The notes under the pieces are model-generated. The model was not told the DNA's origin. It did not search any database and worked only from the letters and a program-made list of their open reading frames with translations. Below, in pieces: positions 4,895-12,762 of a stretch of DNA of 13,918 bases. Position 1 is the stretch's first letter. Each line of letters begins with the position of its first letter. The stretch covers positions 1 through 13,918 of the forward strand of contig JAZPXM010000073.1 in assembly GCA_045543675.1 (NCBI GenBank). The letters are read 5' to 3'. Position numbers and translations under genes: made by a program. Source of the DNA: URNF01 sp045543675. Lineage in GTDB: Bacteria; Bacillota; Clostridia; Oscillospirales; Acutalibacteraceae.

Positions 4895-7861
4895 TTACAC
4901 AGTTGGCGGGGTTTGCGGGTCGTCCAATAAATCGCCTAAGGTAATGTCGTCCGACAGTACGCCTGCGGGCGGTTCTTCCGTCTGCTTCTTGGGAACAGGC
5001 AGGGTCGGTTCGGACACCGGAACGGTATGGGTCGGTTTTTTTCTGCGGGTGATAAGCAACAGCAGGATAAATGCCACTAAACTGATAGCGGAAATCAGCA
5101 AGCCTGCCGTCAACCCTTTGGGCATATACGAGAACGTAACATCGTGGTTGCCCAACGCGACGTCAAAGCACAGAAAAGCGCCTTGCGAGCCGTCTGCGTT
5201 CAGGTCGCCGATGGGATAGGTCTCCACCTCTTTGCCGTCCACCGTTACCGTCCAGGATGCGTCGTACGGAATGGAGGTAAACACCACCCCGTTGGCGGAG
5301 GCGTTTAATGTACCGTTGATACGGTGGGCGGAAAAATCGGTAACGGTCATACCGTCTTTTTGCAGGTACGCGATCTTTTCTTCGAGCACGGTATTATCCA
5401 GCGCCGCCACAAAGATGTTGCCCGACACCGACATTTCGCTGGAAATGGACACCTCTACGCGGTAATCCGCTTTGAGCGTACCTGCGTCGATAATGTACGG
5501 TTCGTTAAGGGAGGCGTCATAACTGTTCACCGCGGCACCCGTCTCATCGTATATGGTGATATAACTGGATTTTGCGGCGGTACAGTCTACAAAAATATAG
5601 TAAGGTGCCGTGTTTTCAATGTATGCTTCAAAATACGCATCCTTTTCCCCCGAACAGTTAAAACGGGTATCGCCGTAGGCGGATGCATCTGCGGCACTTG
5701 CCGGGGTTGTGGCTATCGGTGCAAAGGAAAAGAGCGGGCGGTCATCCCCCGTTAAGGCGGTGTACAGCGCTTCCTGGGTCGCAAACGGGTCGTACATAGC
5801 CGCCGCAAAGGTGGGAAGTTCGGAACAAGCGCGGAACGCAATCGGCAACGCCAAACGGTTACGGTACAGATAATAATCGCCTTGGGTGCCGATCTTTTCT
5901 AAGTGCGGGTGGTTGACATCAGATTGCAAGGCGAGATATTTGAGCCCCATCAATGCATCCACCGACGGCACGAAACTCTGATACAGATAACTGTTCACCC
6001 CGTTGTCAGCATACCCCAGATAGCCGAGTAAACGGGTGGTGTGGTAGTAGTTGCTGGACGAGAAGGATGTCAGTCCTCTGTAATGATACAAAGCGGTATC
6101 GACACAAGTGCGCATCGGCAAAAATTCTGCACGGTAAAAATTACCGTTTTCTGCGGCATCCGCCAATTCCTCTAACTTGTTGACAGCATTGACCGCCGCA
6201 CGGTGTTCATCGTTGGCAATGTATCCTGCGCGGTCGGTGTAATATTCATTGCCGTTGAGCGCGTCGAGAGATACGCCGCCGCTTACCGTCATTTCCAGTA
6301 TGCATACTGCTGCCAACACGGTGTAAGCGGAACGCATAGCCAGTTTGCCGTGCTTTATAAGCAGGATGATGCCGCAATATACCGTTACCAACAGCAACGT
6401 GACGTATACAGGGGCGAACACCTGCGCTTCTTCGCCTTGCAATGCTTCATATACGGCGATATACGCGACGATTGCCGCGAAGGTGCCGCCTAACTGCTTG
6501 TGGGTGATATCTTTCAGATGGGGAAGTATTGCCGCCGCTGCGAGCAACACCGCAAAAACATATAAGAAGGAGAAGCGGTACGGCAGGTCGTTAGGGGTGT
6601 GCAGGCCGTGCCAGATAAGGTCAAATATATTGACCGTAAAACTGAGCGCCAACACGCCGACAAGACCGCCGTAAGCCAAACGGCGCCGCAACGGTACGGT
6701 TTTGGTAGTGAGCAAAAGGGGAACCAATACGACGGGGAGCACACCGCAGAAAATGTTGGGCAGATTTCCCGAACGGATGGTGGGCACCATGCCGAACAAC
6801 TGCTGTGCAGGGACACGGAATAGCGCAAAATTCGCCTCAAATGCGGGTAGCGTTTCGCCTGCCGCCGAGGTGTACTGCAACGCGAATACAACGGGGAGCA
6901 GAATACACATAGCAAGGCCGCCGCCGATCAAGGATGCAAGTGCAAAACGAAGTCCCGCACGGAAAAATGCTTTGCCGTCGTGGTGAGAGCGGATAACGTA
7001 TGCAAAGAAATACAACACAAGGAATACGCATACCATAAACCCGATGTAGTAGTTGGTGAACAGAATGTATGCCAAGGTGAGCACGTATACGCCGTACTTA
7101 CTTTCCCGCATCATTCTTTCAAACCCGAGCACAGCGAGCGGGAGCAACATCACGCCGTCCAGCCACATAATGTTCCAGGAGTACGCGATCATATACATAG
7201 ACAGCGAGTATCCCAAAGACAGGACAACCACCGAAAAATCTCTGCGACGGAACACGTACTGCACACAAGCAGTAAACATCGCCGCCGCTATCGCGTTTTT
7301 CAGCAACGTGATAATGAGAATACCCTCGGTGAGCATACTTTCGGGCAACAGGGCGAGCAGTAAATTAAACGGGCTTGCCAAATAATAGGCGAACAGCGAG
7401 ATAAAGTTAGCGCCGATGCCCGTTTCAAACGTGTACAGCGGGCTACCGCCGTGTAATACCATTTCTCGCAACTGCGCCAAAAGCGGTGCATATTGGTGGT
7501 GCATATCCACGATCATCAGCGACTCTCTGCCAAACGGCCAAACGCCGAGCCAGATATAGCCAAGGGTCATCGCCAGCAGACCGAGTATACCGCTGAGCAA
7601 CGGATAGTAGACGGCGTCCACCCGCGGCGCACGAAACCGTTGTGTCGGCAGGCAGGTATATAAAATAGCGGTTAAAAGTCCCGATAACAACGCCGAGAAG
7701 CCGACGCTGTATGCGTATTTTTGACGCAGACCGTCAAACGTGACCGCTTGCATCAACGCAAAACTGCATACTGCCGTCAATAAAACAAAAATGAACGCGA
7801 GCAGTAATTTTGTGGACACGGGCACGCCGTTGTCGAGACCGTTTTTGCGGTTAATTTTCAT
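4895..7861 (-). CDS. YfhO-family multi-pass membrane protein (GT-C-like)
   Basis: A 988-residue protein of the bacterial YfhO family. In Bacillus subtilis, YfhO is needed for lipoteichoic acid glycosylation with a lipid-linked sugar donor, acting as a GT-C-type transferase. The first helix is about residues 17-39; the first outside loop carries the family motif VDMHHQYAPLLAQLREM (118-134), with D119 as likely catalytic aspartate. Other typical stretches are SLSMYMIAYSWNIMWLDGVMLLPL and LPYRFSFLYVF. After about a dozen helices comes a large extracellular region with a beta-rich part near the end (PYDASWTVTVDGKEVE), a last helix (~915-938) and a 50-residue Pro-rich cytoplasmic tail ending in acidic DDITLGDLLDDP. 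ATG at 7861 follows AGGGGGA by about 5 nt. No glycosyl-carrier partner is adjacent, so substrate is unassigned. Confidence 0.92.
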   Translation of the reverse strand: MKINRKNGLDNGVPVSTKLLLAFIFVLLTAVCSFALMQAVTFDGLRQKYAYSVGFSALLSGLLTAILYTCLPTQRFRAPRVDAVYYPLLSGILGLLAMTLGYIWLGVWPFGRESLMIVDMHHQYAPLLAQLREMVLHGGSPLYTFETGIGANFISLFAYYLASPFNLLLALLPESMLTEGILIITLLKNAIAAAMFTACVQYVFRRRDFSVVVLSLGYSLSMYMIAYSWNIMWLDGVMLLPLAVLGFERMMRESKYGVYVLTLAYILFTNYYIGFMVCVFLVLYFFAYVIRSHHDGKAFFRAGLRFALASLIGGGLAMCILLPVVFALQYTSAAGETLPAFEANFALFRVPAQQLFGMVPTIRSGNLPNIFCGVLPVVLVPLLLTTKTVPLRRRLAYGGLVGVLALSFTVNIFDLIWHGLHTPNDLPYRFSFLYVFAVLLAAAAILPHLKDITHKQLGGTFAAIVAYIAVYEALQGEEAQVFAPVYVTLLLVTVYCGIILLIKHGKLAMRSAYTVLAAVCILEMTVSGGVSLDALNGNEYYTDRAGYIANDEHRAAVNAVNKLEELADAAENGNFYRAEFLPMRTCVDTALYHYRGLTSFSSSNYYHTTRLLGYLGYADNGVNSYLYQSFVPSVDALMGLKYLALQSDVNHPHLEKIGTQGDYYLYRNRLALPIAFRACSELPTFAAAMYDPFATQEALYTALTGDDRPLFSFAPIATTPASAADASAYGDTRFNCSGEKDAYFEAYIENTAPYYIFVDCTAAKSSYITIYDETGAAVNSYDASLNEPYIIDAGTLKADYRVEVSISSEMSVSGNIFVAALDNTVLEEKIAYLQKDGMTVTDFSAHRINGTLNASANGVVFTSIPYDASWTVTVDGKEVETYPIGDLNADGSQGAFLCFDVALGNHDVTFSYMPKGLTAGLLISAISLVAFILLLLITRRKKPTHTVPVSEPTLPVPKKQTEEPPAGVLSDDITLGDLLDDPQTPPTV

Positions 7862-7894
7862 GCCAATCCCCCTAAAAAATGGATAAGTACATAT

Positions 7895-7923
7895 ATCATA
7901 TCACATATTCAACAAAAAGTAAA
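7895..7923 (-). promoter_or_regulatory. Extended -10 promoter for the YfhO gene
   Basis: On minus, TTTACT (7918-7923), a 17-nt spacer and TATGAT (7895-7900) preceded by TG plus one base. The predicted start is about 7888, giving a ~27-nt leader that holds the AGGGGGA site. I do not see an equally good plus-strand promoter for the divergent S1 gene. Confidence 0.6.
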
Positions 7924-7983
7924 TCACCTATCATTTTTTCGCTTGCTTTTACATATCTTGTTAAAAAGAAAGGATGCGATAAA

Positions 7984-8904
7984 ATGGAAACGGTCTACTA
8001 TCCCGAAGGAATGTTACTGGGCACACCCGCAAACGAAGAATGGGTGAGTACGCAAAGCGCGCTTGCCGCCGCCGCAATGGAGGGGGTGGTGCTGGAAGGG
8101 CGGGTGGCTATGTGCGATGCCGCGCATAATCTGCACATTGACCTGCCGTGTATGAAAGGCATTATCCCGCGAGAAGAAGGCGCTATCGGCATCGATGACG
8201 GGACCACACGGGATATCGCACTTATTTCCCGTGTCGGCAAAGCGGTGTGTTTTACGGTAATGGGTTTTGAAAATACGGTGGACGGGGTGCGCGCGGTGCT
8301 GTCCCGTCGTTTGGCGCAGGAGGCGTGCCGCCGTCAGTATTTTACCTGTCACCGTACGGGGGATATTGTGCGCGCGAAGGTTACACGTTTAGAAAGTTTC
8401 GGCGCATTTTGTGACATCGGTTGCGGCGTCACCGCTTTAATGCCGATTGCGGGTATGTCGGTCAGCCGCATCTCCCACCCGCGTGACCGCCTACGTGTAG
8501 GTATGGACGTGTGCGCTGTCATTCTCTCAATGGATGACGGCAGAATTTGTCTTTCCCAGCGGGAATTGCTCGGCACGTGGGAGCAAAACGTCGCACGGTT
8601 TGCACAAGGGGAGACGGTGATGGGTATCGTGCGGTCCATCGAACCGTACGGCGTGTTTATCGAACTCAGTCCCAATTTGGCGGGTCTTGCTGAGCCGCGG
8701 GGTGACCTTGTTCCCGGTCAAATGGTCAGCGTGTACATAAAAAGTATACTCGCGGATAAAATGAAAGTAAAACTCATTATCATTGATGTCGGCGGCGAAG
8801 CACCGCCGCCTGCCGCCCCCGATTATTATATCACCGACGGACACATTGACCGCTTTGTGTATTCACCGCCGTCAGCGGACAGACGGATAGAAATGGTATT
8901 TTAA
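7984..8904 (+). CDS. S1-domain RNA-binding protein (small ribosomal S1-like)
   Basis: A 306-residue protein with three OB-fold S1 segments: a degenerate first one (~33-110, GRV...GIIPREE...LSRR), a good second one (~124-193, GDIVRAKVTRLESFGAFCDIG...ICLSQRE) and a third (~207-268, GETVMGIVRSIEPYGVFIEL...). This is the layout of the short S1-like proteins of Clostridia, which are shorter than the six-domain S1 of E. coli. The likely role is binding mRNA or structured RNA in translation or decay. The frame is open back to 7879, but ATG at 7984 has AGAAAGGA 9 nt upstream, and the extra 35 residues look like translated AT-rich intergenic DNA. It is monocistronic with its own terminator. The last ~35 residues (APPPAAPDYYITDG... 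to the end) are outside the S1 fold. Confidence 0.85.
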   Translation: METVYYPEGMLLGTPANEEWVSTQSALAAAAMEGVVLEGRVAMCDAAHNLHIDLPCMKGIIPREEGAIGIDDGTTRDIALISRVGKAVCFTVMGFENTVDGVRAVLSRRLAQEACRRQYFTCHRTGDIVRAKVTRLESFGAFCDIGCGVTALMPIAGMSVSRISHPRDRLRVGMDVCAVILSMDDGRICLSQRELLGTWEQNVARFAQGETVMGIVRSIEPYGVFIELSPNLAGLAEPRGDLVPGQMVSVYIKSILADKMKVKLIIIDVGGEAPPPAAPDYYITDGHIDRFVYSPPSADRRIEMVF

Positions 8905-8911
8905 GATATTT

Positions 8912-8943
8912 TCCTGCGAAAATGGATTTTTCGCAGGATTTTT
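8912..8943 (+). terminator. Intrinsic terminator of the S1-domain gene
   Basis: An 11-bp stem TCCTGCGAAAA (8912-8922) / TTTTCGCAGGA (8928-8938) has a 5-nt loop, then TTTTT (8939-8943), 7 nt past the stop codon. Confidence 0.88.
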
Positions 8944-8944
8944 C

Positions 8945-8979
8945 TTGCAAATGTATAGTAATTTATGTATACTTACTAT
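8945..8979 (+). promoter_or_regulatory. Promoter with operator-like inverted repeat, SBP-icd operon
   Basis: TTGCAA (8945-8950), a 17-nt spacer and TATACT (8968-8973); the start is expected near 8980. A 7-bp inverted repeat, ATAGTAA (8955-8961) and TTACTAT (8973-8979), with centres 18 bp apart, brackets the -10 box and could be a dimeric repressor site. The promoter is well supported by spacing and sequence; the operator is an inference from symmetry only. Confidence 0.65.
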
Positions 8980-9005
8980 GTATGATTTGAAAAGGGGGCA
9001 TACCG

Positions 9006-10616
9006 TTGAAAAAGCGAGTATTTGCAGTATTTCTCACGTTGTGCCTTCTTGTATCTTTTGCGGGTTGTCGCGGGGAAGATGAGGGCGGCGGTTTCGGTTT
9101 TTCCATTGCCGCTGAGCCCAAACAAATTGACCCGCAGACCGCCACCGATACCGCATCCCTGACGGTGATCGCCGCGGTGTTTGAAGGTTTGACACGGGTG
9201 GAAAACGGCGAAGTGAAGCCTGCCGCCGCCGATTGGAACGTGTCGGCGGACGGATGCACCTACACCTTTACCCTGCGGACAAGCTATTGGAGTACGGTTA
9301 CGGTGCGCGGTACCGAAACGGGATTTGAAGAGCCGCTCATGGTGACGGCGTATGACTTTGAATTTGCCATCCGCCGCGCCGCAGACCCGACCACCAACTG
9401 CCCGTACGCGAAATTGCTGTACGGTATTCAAAACGCCGAAGCGGTGCTAAACGGCGAGATGCCGTCTACGGCACTTGGCGTAAAAGCCGCAAACGACACC
9501 ACCTTGATTATCACGTTGGATGCGCCCGACCCTGCGTTTTTGGCACGGTTGGCGACCCCCGCGTTTATGCCGTGCAGTCGCGAGTTTTTTGCCTTTACGG
9601 CAGGGCGGTACGGATTGGAAACCAAGTATATTTTGACAAACGGTGCATTTTACGTGTCGGGTTGGGACCATAATACGTCCATTACCTTGCGCAAAAATAC
9701 GCACTATCACGCGGCGACAGAAGTGTTGCCGGATTTGGTAAAATACCGCGTGACCCAATCTGCGGATGAAGATTTTGAATTACTGACAAAAGGGTATATT
9801 GATGCGGCGTTTGTACCTGCGGATAGATTGGACGAAGCCAAAACAGCAGGTGTGCGCCCCGTAGAGATGCAGGACACGGTGGAATATCTGTGGATAAACA
9901 CCGGCGTGACCGCGCTTGGTAACGCGGATGTACGGCGGGCGTTGCGGGATGCGATAGAATGGAACACACTCCGTGAAAATCTGCCCGACAACTACGTGGT
10001 TGCCACGGGGTTTGTGCCCCCTGCCGCCACAGCGGGCGGAAAACCGTATAAAAAGGAGACGTTGCCGTTTACAACCGACGTAAATGCAGCGCGCACCGCA
10101 CTGGAACGCGGGCTTTTGGCGTTAGAACTCGAGAAATTGCCCGCCTTGACCTTGTTAGCGGCAGATGACACTGACAGCGCAAACCTTGCACGGTACATTG
10201 CACAGTCGTTGGTAAAAAATCTGAATATCCGTTGTGAATTGGATCTGACCGACGCCGAAACATTAGCGGCGCGTGTGACCGCGGGCAACTACCAGTTGGC
10301 GATTTTTCAAAAAACGGGACGCGGACTGACCGCTACCGAAAATTTAGAGATGTTTACGTCTGCGGCAAGCACGGGAAATTACGCGCGGTACGCGGACACG
10401 GCATACGATACGTTGTATGCGGCGGCAACGGATACCGTACGCGCCGCTACGACCTTGGAAACCTATTTATTGGACGCGTGTCCTGTATTGCCGCTCGGGT
10501 TTTGTACCCGCTATTACGGTATACGGGAAGAGGTGAGCGGTATTACCGTTGCCCCCTTTGACGGCGGATTATACGGTGCACCGCTCGCGTTCAGACAAGC
10601 AAAGAGAGAAAAATAA
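9006..10616 (+). CDS. Lipoprotein extracellular solute-binding protein, family 5
   Basis: A 536-residue binding protein of the oligopeptide/dipeptide ABC importer class (SBP family 5, OppA/DppA-like). The N-terminus has a lipoprotein signal: MKKR, a hydrophobic core and a lipobox FAGC with C21 as the lipidated cysteine. The mature part follows the family plan: an early AAEPKQIDPQ segment, ...VFEGLTRVENGEVKPAAADW..., a TAYDFEFAIRRAADP stretch, then TNGAFYVSGWDHNTSITLRKNTHYH and LWINTGVTALGNADVRRALRDAIEW. The start is a TTG at 9006 with AAGGGGG 7 nt upstream; no ATG fits the signal peptide. No permease or ATPase genes are adjacent, so it is an orphan that may serve a transporter encoded elsewhere or act as a sensor. 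Ligand is unknown. icd follows after 17 nt, with no terminator between. Confidence 0.9.
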   Translation: MKKRVFAVFLTLCLLVSFAGCRGEDEGGGFGFSIAAEPKQIDPQTATDTASLTVIAAVFEGLTRVENGEVKPAAADWNVSADGCTYTFTLRTSYWSTVTVRGTETGFEEPLMVTAYDFEFAIRRAADPTTNCPYAKLLYGIQNAEAVLNGEMPSTALGVKAANDTTLIITLDAPDPAFLARLATPAFMPCSREFFAFTAGRYGLETKYILTNGAFYVSGWDHNTSITLRKNTHYHAATEVLPDLVKYRVTQSADEDFELLTKGYIDAAFVPADRLDEAKTAGVRPVEMQDTVEYLWINTGVTALGNADVRRALRDAIEWNTLRENLPDNYVVATGFVPPAATAGGKPYKKETLPFTTDVNAARTALERGLLALELEKLPALTLLAADDTDSANLARYIAQSLVKNLNIRCELDLTDAETLAARVTAGNYQLAIFQKTGRGLTATENLEMFTSAASTGNYARYADTAYDTLYAAATDTVRAATTLETYLLDACPVLPLGFCTRYYGIREEVSGITVAPFDGGLYGAPLAFRQAKREK

Positions 10617-10633
10617 CCGGGAGGTATATTGTT

Positions 10634-11836
10634 ATGGCAAAAATTCAAATGAAAACACCGTTGGTGGAGATGGACGGCGACGAAATGACCCGCATCTTGT
10701 GGCAGGCAATAAAAGATAAATTGCTTACCCCGTTCGTAGACTTAAAATGCGAGTACTACGATTTAGGATTGCCCTATCGTGATAAAACCGATGATAAGGT
10801 TACCGAAGAGGCGGCGTTGGCGATCAAAAAGTACGGCGTCGGCGTGAAATGCGCGACCATCACCCCCAACGCACAGCGTGTAGAAGAATATAATTTAAAA
10901 CAGATGTGGAAAAGTCCCAACGGCACCATTCGTGCTGTGTTGGACGGCACCGTATTTCGTGCGCCCGTCGTGGTGAAGGGTATTACCCCCACCGTTTCCA
11001 CCTGGAAAGCGCCTATCGTTTTGGCGCGTCACGCATACGGCGACGTATATCGCGACACCGAATTGAAGGTGCCCGCAAACGGTAAAGCAGAACTGGTGGT
11101 TACCGATAAAGACGGCAACGAGACCCGCGCGCTTATCCACGATTTTGACGGAGACGGCATTATTCTCGGTATGCACAACACCGATGCGTCCATTTCCAGT
11201 TTTGCACGCGCTTGCTTTAACTATGCGCTGGACCAGAAGCAGGATCTGTGGTTTTCCACCAAAGACACCATTTCTAAGACCTATGACCACCGTTTTAAAG
11301 ATATCTTTGCAGAGATCTATGAAGCGGAATATAAAGAGAAATTCGAAGCGGCAGGTATTGAATATTTCTACACCTTGATCGACGACGCCGTGGCGCGTGT
11401 GGTACGCTCCGCAGGTGGCTTCATCTGGGCGTGTAAAAACTATGACGGCGACGTTATGAGTGATATGGTCGCTACCGCGTTTGGCTCGTTGGCCATGATG
11501 ACCAGCGTACTGGTATCCCCCGACGGCAACTACGAATACGAAGCGGCACACGGCACCGTGACCCGCCACTATTATCGCCATTTAAAAGGTGAAGAAACTT
11601 CCACCAACTCGGTGGCAACCATCTTTGCTTGGAGCGGCGCTTTGCGTAAACGCGGCGAATTGGACCAATTGCCCGCATTGGTGGCGTTTGCCGATAAACT
11701 GGAAAAAGCAACGTTGGATACCATTGAAAGCGGCGTGATGACAAAAGACCTGTATTTGTTGTCCACCCTGCCCGAAAAGACGGCGGTAAATTCGATGGAA
11801 TTCTTAGACGCTATTGCAGAAAGATTGGCACAGTAA
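10634..11836 (+). CDS. icd: Isocitrate dehydrogenase, NADP-dependent, eukaryotic-like class
   Basis: A 400-residue enzyme converting isocitrate and NADP+ to 2-oxoglutarate, CO2 and NADPH in the cytosol. It belongs to the homodimeric class that includes animal IDH1, not the E. coli Icd type. Substrate residues align with human numbering without shift: S94, N96, R100 (SPNGTIR), R109 and R132 (ARHAYGD). The metal-binding stretch YDGDVMSDM is present. AAHGTVTRHYYR keeps the Arg-His pair that contacts the NADP 2'-phosphate, so NADP specificity is expected. Length is close to full for the family. ATG at 10634 follows GGGAGG. It probably supplies 2-oxoglutarate for glutamate synthesis together with NADPH. 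Co-transcription with the upstream binding protein is likely from spacing; the biochemical link is not obvious. Confidence 0.95.
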   Translation: MAKIQMKTPLVEMDGDEMTRILWQAIKDKLLTPFVDLKCEYYDLGLPYRDKTDDKVTEEAALAIKKYGVGVKCATITPNAQRVEEYNLKQMWKSPNGTIRAVLDGTVFRAPVVVKGITPTVSTWKAPIVLARHAYGDVYRDTELKVPANGKAELVVTDKDGNETRALIHDFDGDGIILGMHNTDASISSFARACFNYALDQKQDLWFSTKDTISKTYDHRFKDIFAEIYEAEYKEKFEAAGIEYFYTLIDDAVARVVRSAGGFIWACKNYDGDVMSDMVATAFGSLAMMTSVLVSPDGNYEYEAAHGTVTRHYYRHLKGEETSTNSVATIFAWSGALRKRGELDQLPALVAFADKLEKATLDTIESGVMTKDLYLLSTLPEKTAVNSMEFLDAIAERLAQ

Positions 11837-11868
11837 AAACAAGCCGCGGCAGATGTCTGCCGCGGCTT
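11834..11868 (-). terminator. Terminator shared by convergent icd and small-protein operon
   Basis: A GC-rich 12-bp stem AAGCCGCGGCAG (11841-11852) / CTGCCGCGGCTT (11857-11868) has a 4-nt loop. On minus it is followed by GTTTTTACTG, a good T-run, 12 nt after the stop of the minus-strand gene. On plus it is 4 nt after the icd stop but followed by ATATATAATG, a weaker tail. It probably works for both. Confidence 0.8.
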
Positions 11869-11880
11869 ATATATAATGTA

Positions 11881-12105
11881 TTATATAAGAAGATACCCGA
11901 GCAACGCCAGCAATGGATGATTGCCCCCGTTTTGAGATAACATCAGTATCAGTAACAGCAACAAAAAACGGTCGTCGGGTTGTTTTGGTTTTTCGGGTAT
12001 ACCCTCGCCGTAGGTGGGAACGTTGCCGAGCAGACGTTGTGACCGTTCGTGCATTTCCCGTACCCGTCTTTCTGCCGCTTGTAAAGCGGCGGTATCGGTG
12101 TCCAC
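11881..12105 (-). CDS. Small unrecognised protein with hydrophobic C-terminus
   Basis: A 74-residue protein, family not recognised. The N-terminal half is charged and probably helical (TAALQAAERRVREMHERSQRLL), followed by a Pro-rich linker (PTYGEGIPEKPKQPDD) and a very hydrophobic end (FLLLLLILMLSQNGGNHPLLALLGYLLI) that could be a tail anchor or a helical hairpin in the membrane. The start is GTG at 12105, immediately after the TAG of the upstream gene (TAG then GTG, no gap), with AGGGGG about 8-9 nt before it. Stop-start contact implies translational coupling. Last gene of a three-gene operon. A frame starting at 12151 overlaps it but gives a low-complexity basic protein and is less likely. 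Confidence 0.7.
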   Translation of the reverse strand: MDTDTAALQAAERRVREMHERSQRLLGNVPTYGEGIPEKPKQPDDRFLLLLLILMLSQNGGNHPLLALLGYLLI

Positions 12106-12471
12106 CTATAATACCCCCTGTTCTTTTAATATATGGGCGAGCCGTATCCATTTTAGAATTTCCAGGGCATCATCCAACCGTTTTTGCCGTTCTCCGTGCA
12201 GATACGGGCGGAGTGCGGATAACAGTTTGGTGCTGTCGTCCTCTTTTTGCATCGCGGATAACAGCGGTGCCGCTTTGGTGAGCAAGGAAAGGTCGGGTGC
12301 TGCTGTGGTGGGCGGTGCAGGCGCTTTTGTGCCGAGCAACCCGTCTAACAACGCGGCGGTGTCGGTATTCTCCCCTAAAATGCCTTGTAACTGTCCCGCC
12401 GCTTCCTGCAATTTTTGCATACCGTCGGGGGAAGACAGTAAACTTTGCAGTTTTTCACTAATGTCTGCCAT
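12106..12471 (-). CDS. Small unrecognised helical protein
   Basis: A 121-residue protein, family not recognised. It has a helical N-terminal part (MADISEKLQSLLSSPDGMQKLQEAAGQLQGILG), a low-complexity Ala/Pro/Thr linker (TKAPAPPTTAAP) and a second helical part (LLTKAAPLLSAMQKEDDSTKLLSALRPYLHGERQKRLDDALEILKWIRLAHILKEQG). No signal peptide or membrane helix is visible. The start ATG at 12471 is 1 nt after the TGA of the upstream gene. The S-P-(D/E)-G/Q-x-(Q/A)-x-L motif (SSPDGMQKLQ) echoes a similar stretch in the neighbour (LLQSPQVAAMLQNLL), hinting that the two share a repeated helical module. Confidence 0.78.
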   Translation of the reverse strand: MADISEKLQSLLSSPDGMQKLQEAAGQLQGILGENTDTAALLDGLLGTKAPAPPTTAAPDLSLLTKAAPLLSAMQKEDDSTKLLSALRPYLHGERQKRLDDALEILKWIRLAHILKEQGVL

Positions 12472-12472
12472 A

Positions 12473-12706
12473 TCATTTGTCTCCCAGTAGGTTTTGCAGC
12501 ATGGCTGCTACCTGCGGCGACTGCAACAACGCTTCGGGGTTTGTACCGAGCATACCACTGAGTTTTTGCCGGGTATCGGGAGAAAGGCCCAAATGGGATG
12601 TGTCCCCCGTTTGTACCGTCTTGGCGAGTTGCTGTTCCGAAATGCCTAATTTCGCGGATGCGAATTGCAGTAACGCCGCTACCTGTTCGGGTGTCAGATT
12701 TGCCAT
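12473..12706 (-). CDS. Small unrecognised helical protein, first of operon
   Basis: A 77-residue protein (MANLTPEQVAALLQFASAKLG...), family not recognised. It is wholly helical by composition: an LTPEQVAALLQFASAKLGISEQQLAKTVQTGD half, then LGLSPDTRQKLSGMLG and LLQSPQVAAMLQNLLGDK. It is soluble with no signal. I chose ATG at 12706 because AAAGGA lies 9 nt before it; ATGs at 12715 and 12712 overlap or abut that site (80 aa if 12715 is used). It is 57 nt or less from the divergent phosphoesterase gene, so the two may share regulation. Similar small helical proteins occur next to each other in clostridial genomes as I recall; no function is known to me. Confidence 0.78.
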   Translation of the reverse strand: MANLTPEQVAALLQFASAKLGISEQQLAKTVQTGDTSHLGLSPDTRQKLSGMLGTNPEALLQSPQVAAMLQNLLGDK

Positions 12707-12729
12707 AACCATCATCCTTTGTACCGTGA

Positions 12730-12738
12730 TGGTAAAAT
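12730..12738 (+). promoter_or_regulatory. Possible extended -10 for the phosphoesterase gene
   Basis: TG-G-TAAAAT fits an extended -10 box 25 nt before the GTG start. No good -35 is seen at 16-18 nt, so support is partial. Confidence 0.35.
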
Positions 12739-12762
12739 TTATGAAAGAAAGGGGCGCTTTAT

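Noticed and set aside
4837..4904. TACACAGTT direct repeat (4837 and 4896) as a target-site duplication of the island
   Set aside because: One copy is part of the terminator stem and the other of the YfhO coding end; 9 bp without matching outer ends on the left side is weak evidence.
7879..7983. In-frame extension of the S1-domain gene
   Set aside because: The residues look like translated AT-rich spacer overlapping the divergent promoter; ATG at 7984 has its own ribosome binding site.
10895..11581. Long open frame on minus opposite icd (228 codons)
   Set aside because: Antisense shadow of a clearly coding gene with biased codon use; no ribosome binding site or family likeness.
11867..12151. 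Alternative 94-codon frame on minus overlapping the 74-residue gene
   Set aside because: Arg/Thr-rich composition without structure, no ribosome binding site, and it overlaps the stop-start junction that supports the other frame.
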